Assembly: GCF_018446385.1 (NCBI RefSeq)
Contig: NC_056000.1
Coordinates: 49,260,722-49,324,721 of the forward strand
Reading direction: 5' to 3'
DNA from: Zingiber officinale
Lineage: Eukaryota > Streptophyta > Magnoliopsida > Zingiberales > Zingiberaceae
Length of the DNA stretch: 64,000 bases
Under the pieces are notes generated by a model that saw only the letters and a program-made list of their open reading frames with translations, made no database searches and was not told the DNA's origin. Positions 43,680 through 55,411 of the stretch are shown here, piece after piece; position 1 is the first letter of the stretch; each line of letters opens with the position of its first letter. Made by a program: the position numbers and the translations under genes.

Positions 43680-46193
43680 TATCTTAGCGATCATCTTGTG
43701 TCGAGCTCACGGATATGAAAGAAGATAAATGTAGATACACAAGTATTAGACGTATGGTGGTGTGACCACAGGTCGTCAATTTCTGATAATCGACTCTTGA
43801 CCATATGTTAGAGATGTTATGCGTCCATAATATGTGTTATACCCTAAGAGGATTACATATTAGAGGAGAGAATATAAGTAGTTTATTGTCGCACTAATTC
43901 TTATCCATCAGAAGAGAGAATGGTTTATAGTAGCACTTTATATAAAATGTTGTTAGTGATTTGAAAATTACTCCTAGAAGTTGAGCAATAGAAACGATGA
44001 GTAGCAGCATTTGACACAGAACCGTTGCTACATAGATAATATCAATGTCGTGCGATTCATTGCACCATTATCTTGGGATAAACTATTAATTTAGGTTGGA
44101 TACGTCAAGTTGAATCCGTCGGATTGATACACTTTAATTGTTATTTTTTAAAAATATTATTAATCAATTTTAACTTTGATAAATTATTAATTAAATTTAT
44201 CTGATAAAAAATATTTAATTAGTAATTAATTCTTTTTTAACATCCACGATAACAAAAATACTTATAACAATTAGTGGATAAGCGAGAGTATGAAAACAAT
44301 AGTATAAAAATTGACAACAAAAGAGAGAAATTGAAAAAAAAAATAGAGATAAATAATCTATTTTAAAATTAAATATATTTTATAAAAATTAAACATAAAA
44401 ATGTCATGTCTAAATTTTTTAAAAAATATATAAAAAATTAATAATAAGTGTAACCAATAAATATTTTAATACATTAGTGAAACCTAACTCACATTAGTAA
44501 AAAATTAAATATTATCTTCAAATATGATTTTGATAAATAATAAATTAAACATTATTGAAAAAATAAATTTAGTTAGTAAAAAATTATATATTACTTGTCA
44601 AATCTAACTTTGATTATAAAAATAAATTAAATATTACCCGCCTAAAAAATTATACATTACCGACAAATATATTTGATAAAAATAAAAATTAAATATTACT
44701 GATCAAATCTAACTTTAGTCAGTGAAAAATTAAATATTACTTATCAAATCTAAGTTTATTAAGTAAAAAAAATATACATTACCGGTCAAATCTAACTTTG
44801 GCCATCACAACCGAGGAAGAGAGAGTGTAAGATTAGGGCTTGAAGAAGAGTTGGATGCGATGAAAAGGGTAAACGAACATGTGGTTTAAATAGGAAATAA
44901 AGGGAAGACGATGATTGACTATTTCAGTAAAAAATGTGGAACCGCCACATCAGCGACCCCCTAGAGCCGGTTCCACGGATATGGAGGGAGGTAAATGTAA
45001 GTACACAGGTGAAAAGTGCATGGCGGAGACGTTAACCCCAGACAGTGACACCCTGAGGATCGACCCCTGACTATTTCAGTGATATTGAGTAAGATGGAGG
45101 GGATAATAATTTTAAATTATTGGATCGATTTTAATCTAATGTTAAATAATATCAAAATTGGAGCACCTTACTTGCAATCCATTGCCCTTGTTTTATCTAA
45201 TTAATGATTACTATGTAGATAGACTATTTTAGAGCTTAATCAACAATTCAATGCTGTGAAGATATCATTTTAAAATTTTTTTAAAATTTAAAATACAAAA
45301 CATTTTTACAATTAAATTTAAATTTTAATATTACAATTTAAAAGTTTCAAGATTATTAGAAGTACCCATTATTAGAAATACAAAACTTTTTTGATATATA
45401 ATTATTATTATTAAAAGTACCCATTATTAGCAGTTTCAAGATTATTTTTTAATAGTTATATCAATAAGAGCACTTTATAGCAGCGATTAAGATAAATTGA
45501 CGTTAAAACTGTGCAATAGGAGTATTTTGGAAATTAATTATAAAACAATGGAACAATAGAAGTCGTTTATGGTAGCATTTTACACAAAATAATGTTAAAA
45601 GTATTCAGTATGAATGATTTAATAATTATTCTTAGAAGTTAGAGCAATAGAAATGGTTAGTAGCAACATTTGACATATAACCATTATTAAAATTATCCAA
45701 CATCAGTAGTTTCAATATTATTTCTAATATTTATATAATTAAGAGTAGTTTACAGTGGTGGTTTATTCAAATTGATGTTAAAACTATGCAATAGGAGCAG
45801 TTTGAAAGCTAATTATAAAACAATGGAGCAATAGAAGCGGTTTATAGTGCACTTTATACAAAATAATGTTAAAAGTATTTAGTATGAACAGTTTGATAAT
45901 TGTTCTTAGAAGTTAGAACAATAGAAACGGTTACTAGTAGCGTTTGACATAGAACCGTTGTTAAATATATCTAATATCAATAGCTTTAAGATTACTTCTA
46001 ATAGTTATATCATTAAGAGTGGTGTATAGTGGAGGTTTAATCAAATCGGTGCTAAAGTTATTCAGCAAGAGTGGTTGCAAAACTGTTCTGAAAATGTAAG
46101 ACAATAGAAATTGTTTAGTTTAAATTGATTATGTTGTTGGATTTTCAAGAGCGGTGTTACAACCACTTCTATATGGGTGTTTTTTTTTTAATG
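43680..46193. repeat. right subterminal and internal repeats of element D
   Basis: Two layers are visible. At about 44470-44805, units of about 60 nt with AAATTAAATATTAC..ATCAAATCTAACTTT repeat several times. At about 43960-46100, longer units of roughly 275 nt contain AGCAATAGAAACGGTTAGTAGC and TTTGACATAGAACCGTT. Words at 43690-43800 and 44980-45070 (CACGGATATG, then TAAATGTA..TACACA) are also shared. No transposase frame is seen. Confidence 0.65.
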
Positions 46194-46196
46194 AGT

Positions 46197-47215
46197 CTTG
46201 GAGGAACTCTAAGTATGTGTGCAGTTGATCGGACCAGCAAATCTTGAAATCTGTTAATACTCCAAGCATGTGTCAGAGATCTTTTAGGTTGTGGTAGTAA
46301 CCTCTCCTTCATACAAGTGTTGAGCGCATATCATTTCACCTTATCATTTTCAGGACCCTAACTCCCCTAGTTGAGGTCGAGATCCTTCATGTTGCAGTAG
46401 AAACCTCCCCTTTGTATAAAAATCGAGTTCGTATCGTATTATCTTATCATTTTCAGAGCCCAAAACTCTCCCTGACTAGGATATAGTTCAACCCCCATAT
46501 CCTTTGGTATGTTTTTTGTGGACCAGAGGAGAGCCACTTGCATGCATTGGCGGGGAGTAATGACCCCCACCTGTAAAATAGGTAGGGGTCATTGCTCCCC
46601 ACCAATGCATGCAAGTGGCCCCTCCTTTGATCCGTAAAAAGTGAACTAGAGGATCCGTCCTCAGATATAGTTAGGGTCAAGATCTTTCAGGATATAGTAA
46701 TAACCTTTCCTTCATACAAGGGTCGAGAGCATATTGTATCACCTTATTCTTTTTAGGGTCTAAACTCTCTCGACTCGGATATAGTTGGGGTCGAGATCCT
46801 TTAGACTGCGATAGCAACCTCCCCTTTATACAAGGGTTGAGCATATATGGTATCACCCTATTTTTCTAGGCTCAAAACTCCCTCGACTCGAATATAATCA
46901 AGGTCGAGATCTTTTAGGCTACGGTAGCAATCTTCCCTTCATATAAGGATTCAGTGTGTATTGTATTGTATTATCCTTTTTATGGATCAAACTCTCTCGA
47001 CTTGGATATAGTCGGGGTCAAAATCCTTTAGGCTGCAGTAACAACCTCCCATTCGTATAAAAGTCAAGCGTGTATCATTTTGCCTTATCCTTTTTAAGTC
47101 ATAAACTCCCTCGACTAGGATATAATCGCAGTCGAGATCCTTTATGCTACGGTAGCAATCTTCCCTTTGTATAAGAGTCGAGTAAGTTTCATATTGCTTG
47201 TCATTTTTAAGGCTT
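46197..47215 (+). repeat. element A: 113-bp tandem repeats
   Basis: After about 50-100 nt that may belong to element C, units of 113-114 bp repeat (anchor CGACTCGGATATAGT at 46771, 46884, 46998 and 47112). Each contains GGGGTCGAGATCCTTTAGGC and ACAAGGGTCGAG-like words. Position beside the antisense coiled-coil ORF parallels the 65-bp array of F. A MITE (46489-46663) interrupts one unit. Confidence 0.8.
46489..46663. mobile_element. foldback MITE with 9-bp duplication (Mutator-like)
   Basis: 175 bp whose two halves pair: GCCACTTGCATGCATTGG at about 46525 pairs with its complement near 46601-46619. The inner arms also pair (GGGGAGTAATGACCCC with GGGGTCATTGCTCCCC), and the outer 45 nt pair with mismatches. 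GATATAGTT occurs on both sides (46480-46488, 46664-46672), and undisturbed repeat units of the array contain this word once, so it is a true target duplication. Confidence 0.85.
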
Positions 47216-48164
47216 AAACTTTATAATGCAATGCCACTTGCACTTATGATCAAGTTTACCATTCCTCCCAGCTCCGATGAAATATGCAGAATCTTTAGTA
47301 AAAAGGGAGGCAACTCAAGATTTTATTAAATTAATAAATTGATTACAAAAAGAGCAATTCAAGATAAACTGAAAACTTGTCATTGAGATTAAAAGATTTT
47401 TTTTCATTCTATATAGGCCAAAAGGCAGTTTGAAATAACATCAAGTTAAATCTGTTACATCCTCCTCGGGGATGTTGTCGGTGATTCTGGATAAGCTAAT
47501 ACTGCCTCCTTCACTTCAGCACGAGTCAACTCCAGCTCTTGCAACCGGACCTCCACCAGAGTATTAGTAGCTAGTTCTTAGCTCTACCTTTAGCAACTCA
47601 CATTCTTTTTAGCTAGACTCTAGCTCAGCCTTGATAGTTCTCACCTCCGCCTTGGCCACCTCCAACTCACACTTTTGAGTCTCCATTACCTTCTTTAACT
47701 CATCCACCTCCTTACGCGGCTTCCTATTCCCCAACTTCAATTTCTTATTTTTAGTTTCAAAGGAGTCTACCTCCTTCTTTCGTAGCTCCAGGTCATGAGT
47801 AGCCCAAAGTTGATCTCCTATCATGTCTGCCAAAACTCCCCGTTGTCGAGTGATCTCCACCTGCATTGTGTCCTAGTTGGCTTGTAGATTCTTCAAGCAG
47901 ACAATCTCCACCTTTGCTATAGACATTTTAGTCTAAAAACTTACTTTTGAAAATTTGGTTAATTTTACAAAGTTTATCTTTAAATATAATTTTCAAACTT
48001 AGCTATTTTTGAAAAAGATAAAAAATAAAGCTTAAAACGAAATTTTCAAGAGTTTTCTATGCTTTTCATTTAAACTCTCCCAAATCAATCTGACTTGTAT
48101 TTATATTCTCTCTTGCCTCTTTTACTTAGTCATTTACAATCATCAATTCTACTATGTTTATTTT
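47216..48164 (-). pseudogene. element A: remnant of the antisense coiled-coil ORF
   Basis: An open segment 47866-47609 on the minus strand is a heptad-rich coiled coil (ELRKKEVDSFETKNKKLKL, KCELEVAKAEVRTIKAEL). Following minus-strand sequence in other frames ends near 47460 in ITDNIPEEDVTDL, comparable to NNIPKDLYDYIE at the end of element F's extra ORF. The N-terminal globular part is missing, cut off where element I begins near 48165. Confidence 0.6.
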
Positions 48165-49140
48165 TTATGAATGCCATGTCAGATCTGAACACATACAACA
48201 ATCCAAACCTCGTAATGACTCTTTTCCTCATCATTTAATTGATTAGTCAATCGATTATGGGCTTTCTTAATCGATCACTGAATCGATTACGAAGTTCACT
48301 GTTCGCTTGTGAGCTTCTCCCAATAGATTACCCAATCAATCGCACTCTCATGAGGAAGCTACTATGTTTCATGAAAAACTCCTCTTGATCGATCAAGAAG
48401 CTATTGTTTGTTGCGAAGAAACACGCCCACTTGATCGCTTGGTGCAGATCTTGATCGATTAACCAATTGATCCAGTCATCTTTTGTTTTGTGAACTTCTT
48501 CCTCCAATCGATCACCAAATCGATTGAGTTTGACCTTGATCAATTACTCAATCGATTCAAGCTCTTTATGCTTCACGAAGATAGACTCCCAATCGATCTA
48601 CTGATCAATTAGATTTGACACAATCGATTACTTAATCGATCGCCCAACCCTAACTCACTTAACTCGAGTCTAGGGTTCCTTCGGCCAACCTTCGATCAAC
48701 CGTGACTTGTTAAGACTTCACCACCAAATGTTCGGTCAACCTTTTGACCTACTTGGACTTTGCTAATTTTTCGTTGGACTTCCAATCATCAAGTATGGTT
48801 CTCCTTGACCCAGTTGGATTTTTCTCCTGCCTAACCATAATTAGGACTTTACCTTGCTAACGTGTGATCCCCTTAATCCACTTAAACTTCCCTTTGTCTA
48901 ACGGCAGTTAGGACTTTTCTTTGCGAACGTGCAATCCTCCTTGATCCACTTGGACTTTGTTTGTCTAACCGTAGTTAGAACTTTCCTTGCCAACGTGTAG
49001 TTCTCCTTGACCCACTTAGACTTTCCTTGCCAATGTGCAGTCCTCCTTAACCCACCTGGAAACTTTAGCTTGAATCCACTCAAGTTTAGTCAAACTGGTC
49101 AACCTTGATCCAGGGAATGATTGCACCAATAATCTATCAA
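48165..49140 (-). repeat. truncated 3' LTR of element I
   Basis: Matches 57002 to about 55870: TTATTGGTG.AAT start, GGTTGACC/GGTCAA hairpin units (for example CCAAGTAGGTCAA near 48755), CTAACCGTAGTTAG words and ATCGAT palindromes. Similarity stops near GCCATGTCAGATC (about 48174), where element A sequence begins. Confidence 0.75.
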
Positions 49141-50003
49141 AAATCCTCCCCTTTTTTATGTTTGACAATATGTTTAAGTTAAGCTAACCCATATTAGTTC
49201 AACTCCAACTTCATCCCATGCTCAAAGCATGAATTTGGATTTCTAACTTAAACCCCACATTTTCTCCCCCTTTGACACACATCAAAAACTCTTTCCTTTA
49301 AGAGTCAATTTTGTCAAAAGAATGCAATGAAAGTCACAAACCTTTTATTGTATCATATGCTCACTCTCGAGCATATATCGCATACTTAACCTTGAGCCTA
49401 TATCATATGCTCACCTTAGAGCACCCATACATCTACAATGAAGATTTTCAATCTTCCATTGTTTCCCATGCTCATTCTTGAGCACTCACAACAATGAAGG
49501 TTATCAACCTTCCATGTTTCAATGCCCCCCCAAAAAATAAATCATGTCTTTTAAGGAGAAACTCCCCCTTAAAACATGTCTCAAACTTTTATTATTGCAC
49601 CGATAATGACATGGAGCTCCTAAACCTTTAGAAAACCTAAAATTTAAAGTTTTGAGCTTCAAAATTTTATTTTGAAACTAAATCTCCTCCTAAACTCCAA
49701 GTTAGTCTTTCTAACCATTCCATTCTTGTTTTCATACAAAAAAACCTTCCCTTAAATATTTATAAATGCATTTCAGAGGGTTAAGGATGATTAACTCAAC
49801 TAAACGTGTCTTAATAGACTAAAATTAGACCATTTAATCTAAAATTAGCCTTCCTAATCAATTAGTTTTAGCTACCAATCGATTACAACCTCTCTAAATC
49901 AATTGAAGTTGAGATTTAATCGATTACAACCACATTAATCGATCAGTAGATAAATTCAGGGGGTGCTTAATTGATCACTTGATAGATTCCGTGAGCCTCT
50001 ATG
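49141..50003 (-). other. 3' interior of element I, left of J
   Basis: No gene. Minus-strand words match the end of the E interior (GGGGGAG runs, repeated GAGCATATG..-like phrases about every 50 nt at 49340-49500, TTTAAGTTAGAAATCC). ATCGAT palindromes lie at 49860-49980. Confidence 0.6.
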
Positions 50004-52412
50004 TGTTGGTTGCTACTCGGAAAACCTAGAGGTTCCACTGTATAAAAATTTTGTACAAAGGTCTGAATCTTTTCTTAGCTACCATGTGTTCTTTTAAATT
50101 AAATTTTGGATCGCCTGCGGAACTTAACACGTTTGATCCAAAACTTAATTTATTTGTTCTTTTAGGTTTAGACTTGGATCTCCTGCGGAACTTAACACGT
50201 TTGATCCAAATCACTTAAGTTATTAATTCCATTAAATATAATTTCCATAATTGGTTCCCAGTACTGACGTGGCAAGGCACATGACCTTCTTGGATATGGG
50301 AGCAACCACCACCGACTAGACAAAACCTTTTATGGAAAGCTAATATTTAATTTCCTAAAATAACTTTAGGTTAACCGAAAGGAACAATCAAATCACAAGG
50401 AAAAGAAATAAACATAAGAACACTACATCGAAAATAAATTCGAAATACTAGAATCGTAAGCCTCTTGTATTTGGTATTATTTTCAAAAATAGCTAGTATG
50501 ATGCGGAAGGGAAAAATTACTAGTTATACCTTCTAGAAAGACCTCTTGATCTTCTACCGTATTCCTCTTCTAACCTCGGACGTTGTGTGGGCAACGATCT
50601 TCCGAGATGAGAAACCACCAATGCACCTTCTTCTCCTCCTAGCTAGGTTCGGCCAAAAACAAAAGAGCTTCACCAAGGATGAAGAAAAAAAAACCACCAA
50701 CCAAGCTCCAAGGGATGCAAGTTTTCTCTCCTTCTTCTTCTTCTTCTCCAAATAGTATCTGGCCACCACAAGAGCTCCAAGCCAAGGAGAGTTTTGGCCA
50801 CCACAAAGAGGAAGAGGGGAAGAGAGGATGGCCGGCCACACCAAGGAATAAGAGAGGGAGAAAAATAATAGAGGTTGTTCACCCTTGAAGGCACCCCCAC
50901 CCCTTCTTTTATATTCCTTGGCTTTGGTAAATTAGGAAATTTAATTACAATAACATTTCCTTAATTTTCCTTGACATGAATTAATTGAGAAAAATAAAAT
51001 AAAATTTCCCAATTAAACTTATAATGGTCGGCCACATCATAGAGAGACAAATTAGACAAGTTTCAATCAACAAATTAAAACTTCCTTATTTGTTTCCGGA
51101 AATTTTAAAAATAAAATTTCTCTTCAAAAATCCCTTCATGGTTGATAAAAAGAAATTTCTATAATTTTAATTTTTTAACATGTGAATAATTTTCAAAGAG
51201 AAAATAAAATATCTTTCCAATCTACAAATAAGGAAAGAGATCTAATCTCTTTCTTTAATCTTTTGTAGACCCTTTTAAGAGAGATATTTTAATTTTAATT
51301 CTCTTTAATAAATTATAACTTCCACATAATAAAAATTAAAATTAAAATTCTTTTTAATTTTATTATGGCCGGCCCCCTCTAGCTTGGGTTCAAGTTAGGG
51401 CCGACCACCCATAAACCAAGCTTAGGCCGGCCCTAGCTTGATTCCCAAGCTAGTTTGGCCGGCCCCCTTTAGGTGGGTATAGGTGGGTATAGTACTCTAT
51501 AAATAAGAGGCTACGATAGGGACCGAGAGGAGGAATTGGTTTTGGTCTCCCGATAAAATTAAGCATCCCGTGTTCGCCCCGAACACACAACTTAATTTTA
51601 TCAATAATAATTCATTCTACTAGAGAACTATTATTGAACTACCGCACCAATCCCAAATTACATTTTGGGCTCCTTCTTATTATGAGTGTGTTAGTCTCCC
51701 TGTGTTTAAGATGTCGAATGTCCACTAATTAATTGAGTTACTGACAACTCATTTAATTAATATCTTAGTCCAAGAGTAGTACCACTCAACTTCATCGTCA
51801 TGTCGGACTAAGTCCACCTGCAGGGTTTAACATGACAATCCTTATGAGCTCCTCTTGGGGACATTCTCAACCTAGATCACTAGAATACAGTTTCCTTCTA
51901 TAATCAACAACACACACTATAAGTGATATCATTTCCCAACTTATCGGGCTTATTGATTTATCGAACTAAATTCCACTCATTGATAAATTAAAGAAATAAA
52001 TATCAAATATATGCGCTTGTTATTATATTGGGATTAAGAGCACACACTTCCATAATAACTGAGGTCTTTGTTCCTTTATAAAGTCAGTATAAAAGAAACG
52101 ACCTCTAATGGTCCTACTCAATACACTCTAAGTGTACTAGTGTAATTATATAGTTAAGATAAACTAATACCTAATTACACTACGACCTTCCAATGATTTG
52201 TTCCTTTCCATTTTGGTCGTGAGCTACTGTTTATAATTTATAAGGAACCGATAACATGATCTTCTGTGTGTGACACCACACACCATGTTATCTACAATAT
52301 AAATTAATTGAACAACTACATTTATCATAAATGTAGACATTTGACCAATGTGATTCTTATTTCTAGATAAATGTTTATACCAAAAGCTAGGCTTTTAGTA
52401 TACATCCTAACA
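50004..52412. mobile_element. element J: solo LTR (about 2.4 kb) inside element I
   Basis: Starts TGTTGGTTGCTACTCGG and ends TACATCCTAACA, flanked by a perfect duplication CTATG (49999-50003 and 52413-52417). No internal coding sequence. Orientation is uncertain: the minus-strand start TGTTAGGATGTATAC looks like copia LTR starts known from other plants, but a good TATA box TATAAATAAG (about 51500) lies on the plus strand. The repeated phrase TCCTGCGGAACTTAACACG occurs twice (about 50113 and 50171). Small open frames at 50546-50900 follow composition only. Confidence 0.8.
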
Positions 52413-54210
52413 CTATGCTCACGGAAATGACCTTTAATCGATTGACCAATCGATTCACGCCTGGGTGAATCAATTTCTTGATCAATTGACATTTTTGAAT
52501 TTTTCTGATTTCATTTTCAGACTGAAATTCAGAAATCCCTAAATAATTTTATGATTTTCCAAAAATATGAATTTTTATGTATACATTATTTATGTCATAT
52601 ACTATTAGAGAAAAATAGTTTTCTACAAAACAACCCCTATTTTCAAAGATTGGCACAAAATTAGAAATCATTGAAAACTTTAATGTTTCACTTCACTCTG
52701 TGTCTAACTAATCAATAATGACTCTTATCAAAAGATAGACTTCACCAAGATTTTCTAAAATGATTCTGAAATGATTTTTAAAATATAATTTTCAACCATA
52801 TTCCTTAGGTTAAATGCACATGACTTGTACACTACCTTTCCCAATGATTGGACTTCTTATAATCTATATTGTTAAAATGAAACTTAAACTCAAAAAGATA
52901 TACTAAATCAACACCTTGAGTTTTATTCATCCTCCTAACATCTCACCTGTATCTAGTGTGTCTCAAAAACACATACAAGTCAAGCCCATAGTTCTTGTGA
53001 GATGTATAATAGGTTTTCCTTAAAACTAAGAGATCATACATATCTAATTAGACACTTAAACTTTGATCATCCAACTTAAGATGCCAATTGATACCATTGT
53101 TATTAATTACAAGGAATTTTAAAATAATACATGAAAATGATTATGGCATATATCAAATGCATATTTTTCTAAAAGAAAAAACTATCGTGAATAATGATGT
53201 ATCTATGACATTACATATGACATTTTTCATAAACATATATAAATACTAAATATGATGTCATGACATATGATAGAGATACAATCATGGTAATTTTAGCATA
53301 AAGGAAATACCTAAATTATCTAAGTATCATTAATTAATCACTAAATTTAAAAATAATCCTTAGTTGCCCTATCTCCTAAAGAAATTGCCAAAATCCTAAC
53401 TTGACATTTCTTTGACTTCTAACCTAATTGTGTCAATTTAATTAGGTCTAAATTTTTAAATTTTTGCACATTTTACTCTTCTAAAGAGTAAACATTAATC
53501 CTTCATTTTCAAAGTGTAGTGATACCTTGAAGATACACCAAAGTATCAATTTCACCAAGGTTGGGTTAACTACCCTTCCAATTAGAGTTGACACTCTCTA
53601 AATCCAACTAGAGTATAGAGAACACACTCTTATAAACTCAAAATCTATCGACACTTCTTGGGTGCTCTAGATACTCATTAGGGAAAACTTCTCTTAATAC
53701 TTTTCTAATGACCTTCTTAGACTTCTTAGAAGTCATGATCACACTAGACTCCCACAGTCAACTCTAGGGATAACTTCCCTTGTGATTTTCTTAATGACTT
53801 TCTTAGGCTTCTTAGAAGGCTTAGTCACACTAGTCTTTTTAAGGTTACTTCTAGGGATAACTTCCCTTGTTACCTTGACTTAACTCCTAAATCTAAGGTT
53901 AGTTCCATAGTTATATGGAACTCTATGGTATGAGGACACATTCTCTTTGTCTTTGGTTTGTAACCCAAACCTCTTTTGTCATTGATTGACTCTTGCCTAT
54001 CTATCCCTAGATCTTATTTATTTTACCCCTTAAAGATATTTTCTATTCTTTTAAGAGTCTTTTTCAATTTATCAAGCCTTAACCTCAAGACTTGATTTTT
54101 TTCTCCTTAAATCCTTAAATTTAGATTTTTCTTGATTTCTTTGGGCATTTTTATTTTTAGGCATATACTTAAAATCCTTAGAATTCTTGCCCAAATTGTT
54201 ATCTACCTTT
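52413..54210 (-). other. interior of element I, right of J
   Basis: AT-rich, no intact gene. Minus-strand sequence parallels the E interior at 37150-38870, including Lys-rich fragments matching the 37311-37676 segment (about 53700-54000) with stops. Confidence 0.6.
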
Positions 54211-55177
54211 CTAACCATAGATATCAGGTAGTCCTAGCATAAAATAATTTATAATTAACCCTAAGTTTTTCATGTTTTTATTTTTATAATAAATAATATT
54301 AAAATGATAAAATTTAGATTTAACATGCTCTTTATCATGACACAAAGAAATATCATTAATTAATGGTACCTTAATGTTATTATTAGAAACTCCCCCTCGA
54401 CTTGAGCTTCCTCCTTTCTTCTTAGTTGGATCTCTTCCCCTTGGACATTGGTTCCAGCAATGTCTCTTTTGATTGCAAGAAAAACACACAATCTGCTCCT
54501 TATTTTACATACCATGGAGCCAACCTCCTTTGACTTCCCCTTGCCCTTGAGTGTCACTTAACCCTTCATTTTGGTCAACTTTGGACACTTGCTCTTGTAG
54601 TATCTATTTTCTCTACACTCAAAGAAAATGATATAATTTTTATTTTTACAAATTAAAATTGTTATACCTTCTTTGTTTGTAGGAGTGACATATGATCCTT
54701 TTTCATTTGACTTGAAAGTAGATGCTTCTTCTTGCTTTGATGTAAAAGATTGACGCTCCCTCTCAATCCTTGAGATGAATACCTCTATAATATCCGCCTT
54801 GGATGTTGAGCATCTCTCAACTTCCGAATCTTCATATATATGATACAAAGAGTTTCCCTCTTTGTATTTTGCTTCACTTTGCCTCGAGGTTAGATCTTTA
54901 TGAAGTTTTGCCAATTTGCTTTAAAGCTCCTTAGCGTCTTGAAATTCTCCAACTTTGCACAATATGGTGCTTGGTAATAGATTTACCAATAATTTGATTA
55001 CTTTGTCATTTGGTTTGCACCTCTTGATTTGTTCCTCATTCCATTTCTTCTTCTTGAGGAGCTTTCCCTTTAAATATCTGGGGCATAAAAAGCCTCCACT
55101 AGAGAAAACCATTGATTAAATATCTTGGGGCATAAAAACTCTCCACTAGAGCAAACCATTGCTCTATCTCCATCATG
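54211..55177 (-). pseudogene. copia-like gag remnant of element I
   Basis: Begins MMEIEQWFALV at 55177, the same start as the E gag. It then suffers a partial duplication of about 45 nt (55082-55165, TTTATGCCCCA twice) that shifts the frame. The core KVIKLLVNLLPSTILCKVGE is at 55112-54921, followed by an acidic linker. The first knuckle is degenerate (FFECRENRYYKSKC, lacking the first Cys and His). The second is intact (CFSCNQKRHCWNQC, 54489 onwards). This is the mirror of E, where the first is intact and the second damaged. Confidence 0.75.
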
Positions 55178-55393
55178 AGAAATTTTTCAATCTTTGATTT
55201 TCAAAGGTTAAAACTTCCAATGTCAAATGGTGGAGGTGCTCAGATATCGTATCCGAATCCATCTGTAAACTCCATCTTTGAACTTAAGCTATTTGACGAG
55301 GAATCTTTGATTTTGAAATTAGGTTTTCAAGCTTCAATGTCTTCTTCTTCTTCTAGCTCGTTGCTTTTTGGCGATTAGTCCAATGAAGAGCGA

Positions 55394-55409
55394 CTTTGCT
55401 CTGATACCA
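55394..55409 (-). other. primer binding site of element I (tRNA-iMet)
   Basis: Minus-strand TGGTATCAGAGCAAAG starts two nucleotides after the LTR end CCTAACA, the same spacing as in element E. Confidence 0.9.
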
Positions 55410-55411
55410 TT

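Larger units (their letters stand above)
15609..46193. mobile_element. element D: non-autonomous CACTA-type DNA transposon carrying histone H2A
   Basis: The left end CACTACAAAAAAACACCTAT and the right end (complement of a degraded version, ...TATGGGTGT then T-run then AATG at 46193) are terminal inverted repeats. They are flanked by AGT on both sides (15606-15608, 46194-46196), the 3-bp duplication of the superfamily. Both ends have subterminal repeats (15609-16250; 43800-46193). Without element E the unit is about 4.6 kb. No transposase is visible. Its cargo is a two-exon histone H2A gene copy on the minus strand. Confidence 0.75.

Noticed and set aside
44920..45080. Possible promoter or exon of a captured gene in element D (GC-richer island)
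   Set aside because: Words recur at 43690-43800, so it is part of the element's internal repeats. No open frame or splice signal is convincing.
50546..50900. Overlapping open frames on both strands with Pro, Arg and Trp-rich translations
   Set aside because: They lie within solo LTR J, where a purine/pyrimidine-skewed stretch opens several frames at once. That is compositional, not coding.
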